The notes under the pieces: model-generated | The model's database searches: none | What the model was told of the DNA's origin: nothing | The model's input: only the letters and a program-made list of their open reading frames with translations | Assembly: GCA_019633425.1 (NCBI GenBank) | Contig: WSUB01000064.1 | Span: forward strand, 146,636 to 210,635 | From: Tulasnella sp. 424 | Taxonomy: Eukaryota > Basidiomycota > Agaricomycetes > Cantharellales > Tulasnellaceae | Direction of reading: 5' to 3' | Length of the DNA: 64,000 bases | Part shown: positions 1 to 11,785 of the stretch, in pieces | Layout of the letters: every line of letters begins with the position of its first letter | Numbering within the stretch: position 1 is the stretch's first letter | Program-made: the position numbers and the translations under genes

Positions 1-2672
1 ATCGGGTTCAAAACGAGTACAGCGAAGCCATCTCACTCTTCTCCGAAGCCCTGCAAATTCATGCCGACATTGGCGACAGGCAAGGCAGAGCCGACGCCCT
101 GTGGGGTCTCGCCGAGGTGCATCGGGCTCGACATGAGTACAGCGAGGCCATCGGGCTCTACTCCGAGGTCCTGCAAATTCGTACTGAGATCGGCGACAGG
201 AAGGGCAGAGTCTATACTCTTTTGTGTCTCGCCGAGGTGCATCGGCTTCGACACGAGTACAGCGAGGCCACTGCGCTCTACCCCGAGACCCTGCAAATCT
301 GTACCGACATCGGCGACAGGCATGGCAGAGCCTATGCTCTATGGAGTCTCGCCTCCGTACATCGGGCTCGAAACGAGTACAGCGAGGCCATCGCGCTCTA
401 CTCCGAGGACCTGCAAATCCGTATTGACATCGGCGACAAGAAAGGCAGAGCCTATGCTCTATGGGGTCTCGCTTCCGTGCATCGGCTTAGAAATGAGTAC
501 AGCGAGGCCATCGCGCTCTACTCCGAGGCCCTGCAAATGCATACCGACATCGGGGACAAGGAAGGCAGAGCCTCCGCTCTGTGGGGTCTCGCAGAGGTGC
601 ATCGGCTTCGAAACGAGTACAGCGAGGCCATTGCGCTCTACTCGGAGGCCCTCCAAATCCATACCGACATCGGCGACAGGAAAGGCAGAGCCGACGCTCT
701 GTGGGGTCTTGCCTCTGTGCACCGGCTCCGGGACGAGTGCAGCGAGGCCATCGCGCTCTACTCACAGTCCCTGCAAATCTATACCGACATCGACGACAAG
801 GAGGGCAAAGCCGACGCTCTGAAACGTCTCGCCGACATTCATCGCCACCAGAATAACCACGATGATGCCGCATCTCTCTATGAACAAGCTGCTGAAATAT
901 TCGAACAATCTGGAAGCCGTGATAAAGTCGCTCATGCATTTTTCTTTTGTTTTCTTTTGGGATCATGTTTATTGTACGTATACCAGTCAATCTAGTCTTA
1001 CGACGCACATGAAACCACAAAAGAAGACAGAGCTAATCCACGCAGGGATGTCGAGAGCATTAGGGCTGTATAAACAAACCCTTTACAGTCGGACGCGTCG
1101 TGTGACCAAGGATTTCGCTGCGCGCGATATCGAGGGTGAGTGCAGAGCCAGGTAACTTCGGTAGGGGTCTTGTGAGGGGGAGGTCTTCATCGAGGCGGGC
1201 AATGCTTGAGTGTGGGGGTGTTAGAAGGATGTAGGGTAGAGGTTGGTTGATTAGATGGTGGTTGCGCCGGTGTGCTAGTGGTGATGGAGCTGTACATGCT
1301 TTGTGCTGGGCATTCCCCATATATACAATGAAGGAAAAGAATGAAGAAGATGAAGAAGAGAAGAAGAAGACAAGAAAAGCGGAGCGGGAGAGGAAAGGCC
1401 GCGGCCTTTAATGTACAGGTTAAGGTGGGAGGTGGAGAGGAGGTGTAGAACATCTAGTAGAGGGGTATAACAGGAGGTAGCCAGGAGCGGACTTGACAAG
1501 GAGAGCAAGAAACGAAACAAACAGGAGGATAGGGGTGTGTGTGTGTGTGTACAGAAGTAGAAGGAGGAGGTGGGCTGTGGGGCGGAGAAGGGTAGGGGAG
1601 CAGCTTCGCGGAAAGATGTCAATTTTGGGGGGTGCGTACCGGGTTCGCTCCTCAGAGCAGTGCCTTCTGTTGCTGGCGTTTGCTATCTTTCACTGGCTCA
1701 GTGGCGTTGTCCGGAGTGTGGAGCGGGAAGCGTCGCGTTTCCCGGATGTAGTCCAAGGTGAGGGGAATTGCGGCGGGATCAGATAGAAGCGTGCTCAGTT
1801 GCGTCGGACTGAAAGTTTGATCGACTCTGTGTTTCTTAGCGCCTCCCATAGCCGCGTGTGTTGGTTGATGTATCGTGAGCATAAAAGGAGGTAGTGTTCG
1901 ACCGTCTCCTTCCTGTCTCCGCAAGCCACGCAGGTTGCCGGTTCTTTCTTGGTGAATCTATGGAGATAATGCTTTAGCGCTACATGACCTATCCTTAGCT
2001 GGACAATGATGCTGCACCCTCATCTTTGGGAGCATGGAGAGGATCCGCATCGTCTTCGTCGCCGTCAGTCCTCTTACCCGTCTGGGTCTCTCGCCCGCTT
2101 CCCCTGGCCTGGACGGTCCTGTTGGTCGCACAGAGAATTTCTTGATGGCTTCGCGTGTTGCCGCTAGGGACGCATCAGTTCGAAAGGGTTAGCATAAGAT
2201 CTCGCCAGGGTGCAGGGGGTTCAATGAGGGGGTGCAGTCGCATCCTTTGCTCGCTTGTTCACCGCCTCGTTGCCTGGGATGCCCTCGTGTCCTGGTAGCC
2301 AGATTAGTACAATGTCCAGGTCAGAACGGTGGCGTCTTATCCTTCCGAGTTTCTTGTGGATCTTGGCTGAGATGTACTGGCCGGGTTGGGGCTTGGGTCT
2401 TGACGCAAGGGCAGTGATGGCGGCTTGGTTGTCCAGGTAGATGGCGCAGTGCGAGGCGTACGGTGGGAGTCTCTCCGCTAGTTCAAGGGCAAGGTAGATA
2501 CCGATCAGTTCAGTTCAAATACCGTATGGCGCTCTGGGAGGTCCCGGTGCGTCCTTAGGGATCTGCGGTTTCAGAGGTCAACTGCTGCCGCTCCGACTCC
2601 CATCTGGTTACTCATGCGTTGAAGAAAGCGGCTGATGCCCGTCAGCGACTCAAGCTTCTTGAAGCCGCGTGA
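1..2672 (+). pseudogene. Kinase-TPR family copy 0, 3' part, split by a LINE
   Basis: The frame starting at position 3 is open from the window edge and encodes at least seven 40-residue TPR units of the type NEYSEAIALYSEALQI. It then enters the family C-terminal cap (IHRHQNNHDDAASLYEQAAE). After about position 937 the reading turns into unrelated residues and stops at 995. The missing tail (LKKAADARQRLKLLEAA and a TGA at 2670-2672) reappears in the same frame after 2617. The gene was therefore interrupted by the LINE at about 938-2610, which is flanked by CTCATGC on both sides. The kinase part lies left of the window. A product truncated after the cap could still be made, ending in 20-odd junk residues. 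That this is a disrupted paralogue is seen directly by comparison with the ends at 8311, 14762, 23224 and 32585. Confidence 0.85.
938..2610 (-). mobile_element. 5'-truncated non-LTR retrotransposon (LINE)
   Basis: On the minus strand, decayed coding remnants read as an RNase H domain (YASHCAIYLDNQAAITAL around 2440, then VLIWLPGHEGIPGNEAVN around 2270). They are followed by a C-terminal zinc-knuckle-like motif (CVACGDRKETVEHYLL around 1900) and LTLDYIRETRRF around 1740. This order is typical of the end of fungal LINE ORF2 proteins such as the Tad1 group. No reverse transcriptase remains, so the copy is 5'-truncated near 2610. Its 3' end is A-rich (complement of 938-960). It is flanked by a 7-bp duplication CTCATGC (931-937 and 2611-2617), possibly 10 bp with one mismatch. 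An (GT)8 run lies at 1535-1550 in the 3' untranslated part. Several stops and frameshifts make it inactive. Confidence 0.85.
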
Positions 2673-3809
2673 GGTCTCTCCCGGACAGTCGAGAGTAAGT
2701 CGTGTGGTCATGCAATGTACAAATCGTAACGCTACGTGCTCTGCTGCTCAACTGATTCATTGTTTTATGTAATCTCTGAATGTCGATCAAATCAAATAAT
2801 GGAGCAACCATTTGAAGGAGCTCGAAACTGCGTCACGTGATTGTGGACATAGGCAACCCACCAGGGCCGCACGGTCTAACTCCATTTCGTATGTGTATGT
2901 GTGGCTCGTCAAGGAGCTCCGGCTGAGAGACGATAAGGTTGCTACGCGATTTTGACGAGGCGATGAGCGGTTGGAGGAGTTGGATGTAAAGACAAAGGAA
3001 TAGTGGGCGGGATTGGAACGGAACGGGGACGGGAGGCGACAAAGAAGGAGGGAATCCCGAATTATGAGTCATCTCAGGAACGGGGGGTAGTAAATAAAAG
3101 GGCGCATTGAACATGTGTACGACACATGGTATTGAAAGTACGGGACAATCGAAAGAGAAATATAATAGTATAATAATCAGGTGAACGGCGCGGTGGGGGT
3201 CGGAAGTTGGAAGGCGCGGTTGTTGGAAGGCGAAAGTGGAGGTGGAAGGACCCGGTGACGAATACGCGGTGGCGTGCCTGTGCAGAGGACCCCGATCGCT
3301 GGTAAAACGGGGTCATTTCCCCTGGGGAGTGACCTTGGCGAGTAAGGTCATGAAGGTTTTAGATTGAGAGACAAATAGTGTACAAACATCGGTGAACTAC
3401 TGACACGTCACATGTCCTCCCAACCCGACGTATAGTTAAAACCCCGACTTCCTAGAGGCCCGCTAGGAAGGAGTGTGTATCCTGCCACGCCGAATTGTTT
3501 GAGATACTCATTTCAAGCAATAAGGCCTCAGCTTCGTCACCTAGACTTGTAAGGAAAATCCCATGAAACACTCTCAAGTGAAGTCTGGAACGCGTGCAGG
3601 GCAACCAACCCCCTGCAGCCCTCTGACTCGACGCAAACTGAGAGGTAGCGATGCTTTGAGCACTCCGGGCGTTTTTTAAGACTCGCCGATTACCTCCTCT
3701 TCCTCCATAAAACCTCTTCTCTTGCTTCCCCCTACCTCCCAGGCTCTCGGACACTCACCGCGGACCGTCGACCCTCAGTATCACTCATACCCTCTCCGCT
3801 AAGCACCTG
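2673..3809. other. Spacer between copies 0 and 1: family 3' flank and 5' module
   Basis: About 120 bp after the stop (to roughly 2790) match the 3' flanks of the other family members: CCCGGACAGTCGAGAG, then a tract with TGCAATGTACAAATCGTAAC and TTGTTTTATGTA. This is probably the 3' UTR and polyadenylation region. The stretch 2830-3400 is unlike the other spacers and no gene was recognised. From about 3470 to 3809 lies the 5' module found before all complete copies (compare 11560-11790, 18450-18756, 29120-29417): GCAATAAGGCCTCAGCTTCG and a pyrimidine-rich tract ending CTCTCCGCTAAGCAC just before the start codon. Minus-strand ORFs in this module recur in every copy only because the DNA is conserved. 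Confidence 0.6.
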
Positions 3810-6800
3810 ATGGAAGAAGAAAGGGACTCTGCCAGCAATGCTCATTCGCCCGGATCCGACACAAGTTGTTCGTGCAGTGGATTCAAGCTGAGCGCCAAGT
3901 TGGTGCGTCACGTCAGAAGTTTTGAAGTTTAATTCTAATGATCAATCGCTCGTGCTCGTAGAGGGCGAGGATGGAAAAACTTGAGAAATGGCGAATTCGT
4001 CCTTTTTCGATCAGATTCCCAAAAGGCGCCCACGAATTTCAGGGAGGGCATGCGACAGTATCAAAGGCTTGCCTGTCTTACGGCGGGAACGGTGGCGACG
4101 ACACGGACGAGGATGATGAGAAGGAAGAGGAGTACGACGACGACGAAGTTAGCGACAAGGACGAAGACGTTTGCAACGAAGACGAAGAGGAAGAACAGGA
4201 ACAAGAACAAGAACATAGTTGGAGCGAGTCGCACAACTCGGAGGGAGGTCTGGAGTCGGATGGTCGGTCCTCTGGGTCCGGTGACCGTGTTCGAGATGCT
4301 GCGGACCGCCGACGGGGCGGTGAAGGGGAGCTTAATGACGAAGAAAAAGATGCCGAAGAGGAGCACTGGTCTGATAGTGACGACCTCGGGTGCGGAGAGG
4401 TCAGTGGCCGTCGATTCTCTGCTCCTTTAGAAAAACTGCTGAGCGGATTTCGAATCCCAATTTCAAAGCTCGTAGCAGTAAAGAAGTCGAGGATAGGAGA
4501 TAATAAGGATCTAGAGCAAGTACTGGGAGTAAGTATGCTCCGTTTAATCACGTAAAGGTTCTAGCAGGAGCTAAGCTCTTCCAGTTGGCACTCAGGGAAA
4601 CGGAATTCCTAGTTGGACTTGATCATGAAAACATCGTGGAGCTCAAGGGGTTCGTCGAAGACCTATCAAAGGATATAATCTGGCTAGTATTCCCTTGGGC
4701 ACAGAATGGCAGTTTGAAGGACTTTGTCGCTTCACGAGATTGGGAAATTCCAGAGCGGGTCGCGTTGGTAAGGCCAAGAGACTCCTTTTTGAACCAACGC
4801 TGATAATCTGTACTCCAGATCGACGACGTGATACAAGGGTTGGAATACCTCCATAGCCAAGAGCCACCCATATGCCATGGCGACCTCAAGTCGGTAAGCT
4901 CCAGTCATGCCGTGATAATACGCATAACAGACTGAGCCCTCAGCAATGCAGCCCAACGTATTAGTAAACTCGGAACACCGCGCGGTTATTACAGACTTTG
5001 GCTCTGCTCGTCGGCTCACACAACATGATTCCAACAGACAAACGGAGCCGGTTCAAAACCAACCACAGTCGTTAACGTTTCAAGCGTCGTTCTGCGCCAC
5101 GAGCAACACCATAACCCTAACGGGGAATAAGTACACCCTTCGATGGGCCGCTCCAGAGCTGCTAAATGACGACCAAATGGGCCTCTGGAGTGATATATGG
5201 GCATTCGGGTGGATAGCTTATGAGGTGAACCTGTAAATTTGAACATGATGGGCAGACGAGGCTTACAGAGTAGCTCCGAACCAGGTCATGACCAATTCCA
5301 TCCCCTTTGAAGAAGTCCCGGTGGACGCTATTGTTGTCGAACGCGTCATCAAAGGAGACCTTCCGTCCGTCACGGACCATGCTCGCGCGACGTTGCTTCG
5401 GGAACTTTGCTCCCTGATGGTCATGTGTTGGAACAGCAATCCCAGCGAAAGACCAACGGCGGAATACTGTCGAAGGGCCATCGATTGGATGGTGAGTTGT
5501 GCTGGTTTAGAGTTAATGAGACGCGATTGACCCATTACTATGCTGTAGCCGAAAATCGTTCCAAACGCAACACACGGACCCGCTACAACAGTCTCCACTA
5601 TCCACTCGCCTGAGCTTCTAATGCAACTGGGATACATGTACCACCGGCAGAGTGATAACGTGAATGCGCTGGATTCCTTCAAAGAGGCTCTGCAGATGTA
5701 TACGGACATTGGTGACGAGGAAGGCCGAGCCTTTGCTCTGTGGGGTCTCGCCGAGGTTTATCGGGTTAGAAACGAGTACGGCGAGGCCATCGCGCACTAC
5801 TCCGAGGTCCTGCAGATCCGTACCGACATCGACGACAGGCGAGGCAGAGCCAACGCTCTGTGGGGTCTCGCTGACGTGCATCGGCTTCGAAACGAGTACA
5901 GCGAGGCCATCACCCTCTACTCCGAGGCCCTGCAAATCCGTACCGACATCGGCGACAGGCAAGGCAGATCCTCTGCTCTGTGGGGTCTCGCCTCTGTGCA
6001 TCAAGCTCGAAACGAGTACAGCGAGGCCATCACACTCTACTCCGAGGGGCTGCAAATCTGTACCGACATCGGCGACAGGCAGGGCAGAGCCGAGGCTCTG
6101 TGGGGTCTCGCTGAGGTCCATCGGCTTCGAAGCGAGTACAGCGAGGCCATCGCGCTCTACTCCGAGGTCTTGCAAATCCGTACCGACACCGGCAACAGGC
6201 AAGGCAGAGCCTCTGCTCTCTGGGGTCTCGCTGACGTGCATCGGCTTCGAAGCGAGTACAGCGAGGCCATCGCGCTCTACTCCGAGGTCCTGCAAGTCCG
6301 TACCGACATCGGCGATGGACAAGGCACAGCCGACGCTCTGTGGGGTCTCGCTGAGGTGCATCGGCTCCAAAAAGAGTACAGCGAGGCCATCAAATTCTAC
6401 TCCGCAGCCCTCAGAATCCGTCCCGACATCGGCGACAGAACGGGCCAAGCCTCCGCTCTGTCAGGTCTCGCCCAAGTGCATCAGCTTCGAAGCGAGTATC
6501 ACAACGCCATCATACTCTACTCAGAGGCCTTAAAAATCCGCCCCGATATCAGCGATACACGAGGCAAAGCCAACGCTCTGTGGGGTCTCGCTAAGTTGTA
6601 TCTGGATCGACAAGAGTACAGCGAGGCCATCGCGCTCTACTCCGAGGTCCTGCAAATTCGTACTGAAATCGGCGACAGGCAGGGCAGAGCCGACGCTCTG
6701 TGGGGTCTCGCTGAGGTACATCGGCTCCAAAACGAGTACAGCGAGGCCATCAAACTCTACTCCGCGGCCCTCGAAGTCCGCCCCGACATCGCCGACAGAA

Positions 6801-8311
6801 CAGGCCAAGCCTCCGCTTTATCAAGTCTCGCTCAAGAGCATCAGCTTCGAAACGAGCATCGCGACGCCATTATACTCTACTCCGAGGCCTTGAAAATCCG
6901 CCCCGATATCAGCGATACGCGAAGCAAAGCCAACGCTCTGTGGAGTTTCGCTCAGTTGTATATGGATCGACAAGAGTACAGCGAGGCCATAAGACTCTAC
7001 TCCAGTGCCCTGCAAATCCGCACTGACATCGGCGATAGGCAGGGCAGAGCCGACGCTCTGTGGGGTCTCGCTGAGGTGCATCGGCTCCAAAACGAGTACA
7101 ACAAGGCCATCAAGCTCTACTCCGAGGTCCTGCAAATCCGTACCGACATCCGCGATGGGCAAGGCACAGCCAACGCTCTGTGGGGTCTCGCCTCTGTGCA
7201 TCGGCTCCAAAACGAGTATAGCGAGGCCGTCAAACTTTACTCCGCGGCCCTCGAAGTCCGTTTCGACACCGGCGGCAGAACAGGCCAAGCCTCCGCTCTG
7301 TCAAGTCCCGCTCAAGAGCATCAGCTCCGAAATGAGTATAACGACGCCACCATACCCTGCCCCGACGCCCTGAAAATTCGTCCCGATACCAGCGACAAAC
7401 AAGGCAGAGCCAACGCCCTGCGGGATCTCGTTCAGTTGCATCTGGATCGACAAGAGTACAGCAAGACCATCACACTCTACTCCGAGGTCCTACAAATCCG
7501 TACTGACATCGGCGATAGGCAGGGCAGAGCCGACGCTCTGTGGGGTCTGGCTGAGGTGCATCGGCTTCAAAACGAGTACAACGAGGCCATCAAGCTCTAC
7601 TCCGAGGCCTTGCAAATCCGTACCGACATCGGCGACAGGAAAGGCAGAGCTGACGCTCTGTGGGGTCTCGCTGGCGTGCATCGACTTCGAGACGAGTACA
7701 GCGAGGCCATCGTGCTCTACTCCGAGGACCTGCAAATCCGTACCGACATCGGCGACATGCAAGGCAGAGCCTCTGCTTTATGGGGTCTCGCTGACGTGTA
7801 TCAGCTTCGAGAGGAGTACAGCGAGGCTATCACACTCTACTCCGAGGTCCTGCAAATCCGTACCGACATCGGCGACAGGCAAGGCAGCGCTGACGCTCTG
7901 TGGGGTCTCGCCTCTGTGCATCGGCTTCGAAACGAGTACAGCCAGGCCATCGCGCTCTACTCCGAGGACCTGCAAATCCGGACCGACATCGGCGACAGGC
8001 ATGGCAGAGCCAACGCTCTGTGGGGTCTCGCCTCTGTGCATCGGCATCGAAACGAGTACAGCGAAGCCCTCGCGCTCTACTCCCAGTACCTGGAAATCTG
8101 TACCGACATCGACGACAAGGAAGGCAGAGCCTACGCTCTAAAGGGTCTTGCCGACATTCACCGCCACCAGAATCACCACGATGATGCGATATCTATGTAC
8201 GAACAAGCCGCTGAACTATTTGAACAATCTGGAAACCGGAATGCAGCCGCCCGTGCGTTGAAGAAAGTGGCCGGTGCCCGTCGGCGACTCAAGCTTGTTG
8301 AAGCCGCATGA
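3810..8311 (+). CDS. Protein kinase with about 21 TPR repeats (copy 1, intact)
   Basis: Proposed exons are 3810-3902, 3962-4399, 4469-4528, 4585-4767, 4819-4893, 4952-5224, 5285-5491 and 5549-8311. All phases join, giving about 1363 residues. The kinase lacks a classic Gly loop but has EFQGGHATVSKA followed by a long acidic insert. Then come VAVKK (catalytic Lys), LALRETEFL (helix C Glu), the catalytic loop HGDLK (HGD in place of HRD), the metal-binding DFG in ITDFGSARRL, RWAAPELL (APE) and WSDIWAFGW. It therefore looks catalytically competent. From about residue 460 there are some 21 TPR units of exactly 40 residues, each 120 bp, and a C-terminal cap ending LKLVEAA. Units with KIRPDISDT and YLDRQEYSEAI form higher-order blocks of three to four units at about 6350-7480. 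No signal peptide or membrane segment is seen, so the protein is probably cytosolic. Substrate and role are unknown. The first exon is the least certain. Confidence 0.85.
5700..8220 (+). repeat. 120-bp TPR-coding tandem array, copy 1 (about 21 units)
   Basis: Twenty-one head-to-tail 120-bp units encode 40-residue TPRs with the core LWGLAEVHRLRNEYSEAI. Most adjacent units look about 80-95% identical in DNA by eye. A subset with GQASALS (about 6440, 6800 and 7280) recurs at spacings of 360 and 480 bp, so blocks of several units were duplicated together. Because 120 is a multiple of three, minus-strand and shifted frames also stay open over long stretches. Confidence 0.95.
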
Positions 8312-8689
8312 GGTATCTCCCGGACAGTCGAGAGTAAATAGGATCTTACGTGTTGTCCTGCCGCTAATGCCGTGTGATCATGCAATGTATCAATCGTAAC
8401 CCTACGTGTTGTGCTGCTCAACGAATGTATTGTTTTATGTACTCTCAAGACGATTGCTGCAAGTGTTTCAATCTCCTTGCCCACTTAGCATCCTGACGCC
8501 GTTCATTGATAGGCTTTGACAATGGATCTGCATGCCCGCCTTAATATAAGAGGATGGTTCAGCTTACCACTTTCAGTTATTAAGATGGGGTTATTTACGT
8601 ATGAGGCGAGTGAAAGGCTTGCCTTCGAAGGACACATAGAAACCTGAGCTCTCATCTCGAAATCGTATCACACAACCTAACCCATCACC

Positions 8690-8941
8690 ATGCCTTTCCT
8701 CCGAAGCTTTGACGACAACCAACCCCCACCGACGCAGGCGGAATCGGGCCAGCTCCACAAAGCATCCCCTCTGAACGAGCAAATTGCCAAGGTCACTAAC
8801 ACCTTCAGCGACAACCAGTCCCCTGCGGACGGTGACTGTCCCAACGCATCTGTCGCAGCCATACTAGGCACTCTCGCCGGTGCCGCTGACCCAACGTCAG
8901 GAGACAAACTAAATTGGCTGGAACACGAGATGAGGTCTTGA
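8690..8941 (+). CDS. Small hypothetical protein, 83 residues
   Basis: The ATG sits in a good context (ATCACCATG) after a C/T-rich leader typical of fungal 5' UTRs. A TATA-like AATATAAG lies about 150 bp upstream (8542-8549). The product is polar, without a signal peptide or recognised domain (middle part QLHKASPLNEQIAK). A second copy in the next spacer (15193) keeps the leader and much of the sequence but is frameshifted. I know no family. It could be the first exon of a longer gene or a remnant. Confidence 0.35.
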   Translation: MPFLRSFDDNQPPPTQAESGQLHKASPLNEQIAKVTNTFSDNQSPADGDCPNASVAAILGTLAGAADPTSGDKLNWLEHEMRS

Positions 8942-9790
8942 GATAGCTGGTCTGAAGAGCCGGGAATTTGATAGGGAGAGTTTGACGAAGGGAATCGCCA
9001 ATAGTTGGCGCCGTTTCCACACCTTTCGACCGTCGGATCGGAATTTGCTCACCCTCTCTGAAAATAGTCTCGCGACACCTCAAGACAGGGTTGTAAGACC
9101 TATGAACAGGATGAAGAGCTCGTCCAAGACAGACGTTCGAGAGGAGTAAGCTTCTCCTGGCAATTTTGCACATTCGCCGGAACCAGTCGCATAGGCTCCT
9201 CGCTGGGTTGGAAACAGATCTCGGCCTGCAGTAGGCATGCCTAGATCGGGTAACTCGTCTTGGCGAATGTTGGGGAAGATAAATGTCATTTACATCGATC
9301 GTCCAATTCACGTCTCTTGCTCCGATGTCCGCTGTTCACAATGCGCGGCTGTGAGGTCAAAGTCCCGCCATTTCTGCTTCGACGCGACTCTCAGGAGGCG
9401 TCGCCCTGACCCACGTTCTTACAACCCAGACGACGATAGTATACAATTACACAGAGATGCATTCGTCCAATTCTGCAGGGGCAAAGGGACCAAGAGGGTT
9501 AGTTCGACCAAAAGGATTCGATTCAACACTGCGCTCCTGACCTTAGATATTCTAATTACCATAGTAACTTTCTGCTCAAGTTCCACTGATCCTCTTCGTC
9601 CTCCAAGACGAGGTTCAAAGTAGTATCGTGTGCTGAAATTGTTCGTTGACGTCTCGAAATGTTGGTGTTGAACTCGAAGCTGTCGGAGAAACAGTCGGAT
9701 TGGAATCGATTCGCCTAGACGGAGGAAGTGGGTCGGTAAGAATCAGAGCATACTGAGGAGGGAGGGAGACAACGAGAAACAACGCACCTC

Positions 9791-10084
9791 TTACGGGTGC
9801 ACCATCCATGATTTCAACCTTGGTTGTCGTCTCGCTCTCGGTACACTAATCCGGTACTCGCTCCCGTCCTTTCTCGTCAAACAATGATAGTTCCGCATGC
9901 TTGATCCTGATTCAGACGAGGGGAAAATAGATTTTTTGTCGACAATCACGTCTTTATGATGGTATTCTAGGGGACGGGGTAGCTTTAGAACTTGACAATC
10001 TGAGAGAAAGAGGGAACGGGCGGCGTACTTCGGCTTGTTATACTCAAACCCGAAATTGCACGCGAGCGTCACACCGACCTCCAT
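9791..10084 (-). CDS. Hypothetical minus-strand ORF, 97 residues, possibly first exon
   Basis: The ORF begins MEVGVTLACNFGFEYNKPKY and is conserved in the next spacer as MEVGLTIGCNFESEYNKPKY (start at 16560), where it stops after 48 residues. Just past its C-terminal part there is a donor-like GTAAGA and, about 40 nt on, an acceptor CTCCTCAG (minus strand). The reading phases I tried do not join well. No domain is recognised. Conservation reflects the spacer duplication and does not by itself prove coding. Confidence 0.25.
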   Translation of the reverse strand: MEVGVTLACNFGFEYNKPKYAARSLFLSDCQVLKLPRPLEYHHKDVIVDKKSIFPSSESGSSMRNYHCLTRKDGSEYRISVPRARRQPRLKSWMVHP

Positions 10085-11785
10085 TTGATGAAATTATTCC
10101 TGTTTGGTGGTGTACGATACGAATGGACCTAGCGGTCCCTTTCTTTCGCTTCGGTAAAACAACGAGCAAATCGTCACCTGAATAAAGTACCTGTGGCAAA
10201 GGGGACCCTTAGTTCCCAGTCCAATCTTTACCGGCGAGAAGTGATGTGAACTGGAAGAGAAAAGTGAGCGACTTTACCTCGACATTTATACCCTGATAAC
10301 TCTCCGACTGCTTCACGACGTTCTGGAAATCGAAGTCGAATGTCTGGGCTTGTCGCATTTCTCCGAGTGTACCGAGTTCTTGGGGCGAGGGGGGTTTATA
10401 TATAGTGATCGCCTTGGTCGTAGAAGTACTGCACTATACAGGCTGAAATCACGTTCTCGGTCAGTATCTATGTATACCTCAGATACAGAGGAGTCATATT
10501 AGCCGCACCTCACGATCTCGACTTGAATCCCACTCGGGGACGGCAATTTCGTTCCTGACCAAGGGTCCGCGACGCCCATTTATCCTTCATAGACGACTTT
10601 GCAGGTCTGGCGTTGGCCTGTTAGGATATGAGCTACGACTTTGACCACTAAGAAGGTGCCGTTGCACGATGTGAGGCGAGCTTCGCGGTGTAAGGCATCC
10701 GCGATTCGATGGGAGGTCGGACGGTGGTGACCAGCAACATGGTATTGCTAATGATATGGACAGATATACATGACGTGTGAGGGGCTTGAGGGCAGGTATG
10801 GCATGACTAGTGAGCTGGTGAAGGTGAAGTGAAGGGGTAGCTGGAATGTGGACGGAGTGAGCGACGTCGTGCAGTGAAAGAAACGGAGGACCCAACCGCC
10901 AAGGCCGAATAAGGTCGTGCCTTGGGCGATCATTTAAGTCACCATTGATGGATTCTAAACACCTCCCCGCTCCGTCAATTGATGCGCCATATAGGAACAA
11001 GGCTCGAGGTCGTGTATTGCACGGGTGGACGGCGTTTATATTATCTCTTGGCCGTCATGCGGATCCTTTGGCCCCATGAAGTCGAGAGGCCTTTCGAGGA
11101 TCAACTCCTCGAGTCCTTTCTTCCAGTCCACTGGCAGGCTTGGGGTTGGACACAGCCCTGGGTACAAGTTGCGGCTTCCGTGGTGCGGTTTTCAATTCTT
11201 TCCCGTTTTGACCTTACGGACGAGGACTCCGGAAGCAAATATTTCTGACCGAGTCTCCCCTCGCAGAGTGACCCTTCGGGTGGTAGTAAGATAGCCCGGC
11301 ATTTCGGCGCTGCCATTTGGTACCTTGCGGAGGCCTAAGTGATATTGTAGACCCAACATGAAGACCTGGCGCGCGCCGAGACTCACAATTGCCCTTGGAG
11401 GCCTGGGCGTGTCCGACAGGTCGACCTTCAACGCATGTGACGCGTGACAAACCCTGTTAGTCACGATTCACCCGCCGCGACAGCTTGCCTTCAACCACAA
11501 CGGGACAGTCCTTTGCTCCACTGAGCCCTTTCCTCCTCGCAGCCAAAATGACTTGGTACTTTAATCCTTCCACGCCGAATTGTTGAGAGGCTCATTTCGA
11601 GCAATAAGGCCTCAGCTTCATCACTGAGACTTGAAGGAAGATTCACGGAGAACTCCAAAATAAGTCTGGGGCACGTGCAGGGCAACCAACCCTGCAGCCT
11701 TTGTCTCAACGCACACTGCGAGGTAGCGATGCTGTGAGCACTCCGGGCCTGTTTTAAGACCCGCCGATTCACCTCCTCTTCCTTA

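Larger units (their letters stand above)
8312..11785. other. Spacer between copies 1 and 2, duplicated at 14763-18700
   Basis: This spacer is similar along most of its length to the spacer between copies 2 and 3. Parts near 10900-11600 also resemble 28490-29200. It starts with the family 3' flank (to about 8500), continues with a small ORF (8690-8941), a conserved minus-strand ORF (9791-10084), a promoter-like TATATATAG tract near 10397, and ends with the family 5' module. Apart from those ORFs I recognise no gene. Confidence 0.6.

Noticed and set aside
2833..3114. 93-codon minus-strand ORF between copies 0 and 1
   Set aside because: Low-complexity, no domain, no second copy in the other spacers.
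3452..3754. Minus-strand ORF upstream of copy 1, similar at 11491-11850, 18478-18891 and 28501-29316
   Set aside because: Similarity follows the conserved 5' module; start, length and frame differ between copies.
3981..4430. Alternative frame of kinase exon 2 rich in Thr, Lys and Arg
   Set aside because: The frame with EFQGGHATVSKA is conserved in all four copies and leads to VAVKK after splicing; the alternative frame is not conserved.
4078..4551. 157-codon minus-strand Ser-rich ORF
   Set aside because: Antisense shadow of the Asp/Glu-rich insert; repetitive GAA/GAC codons read as Ser/Phe runs.
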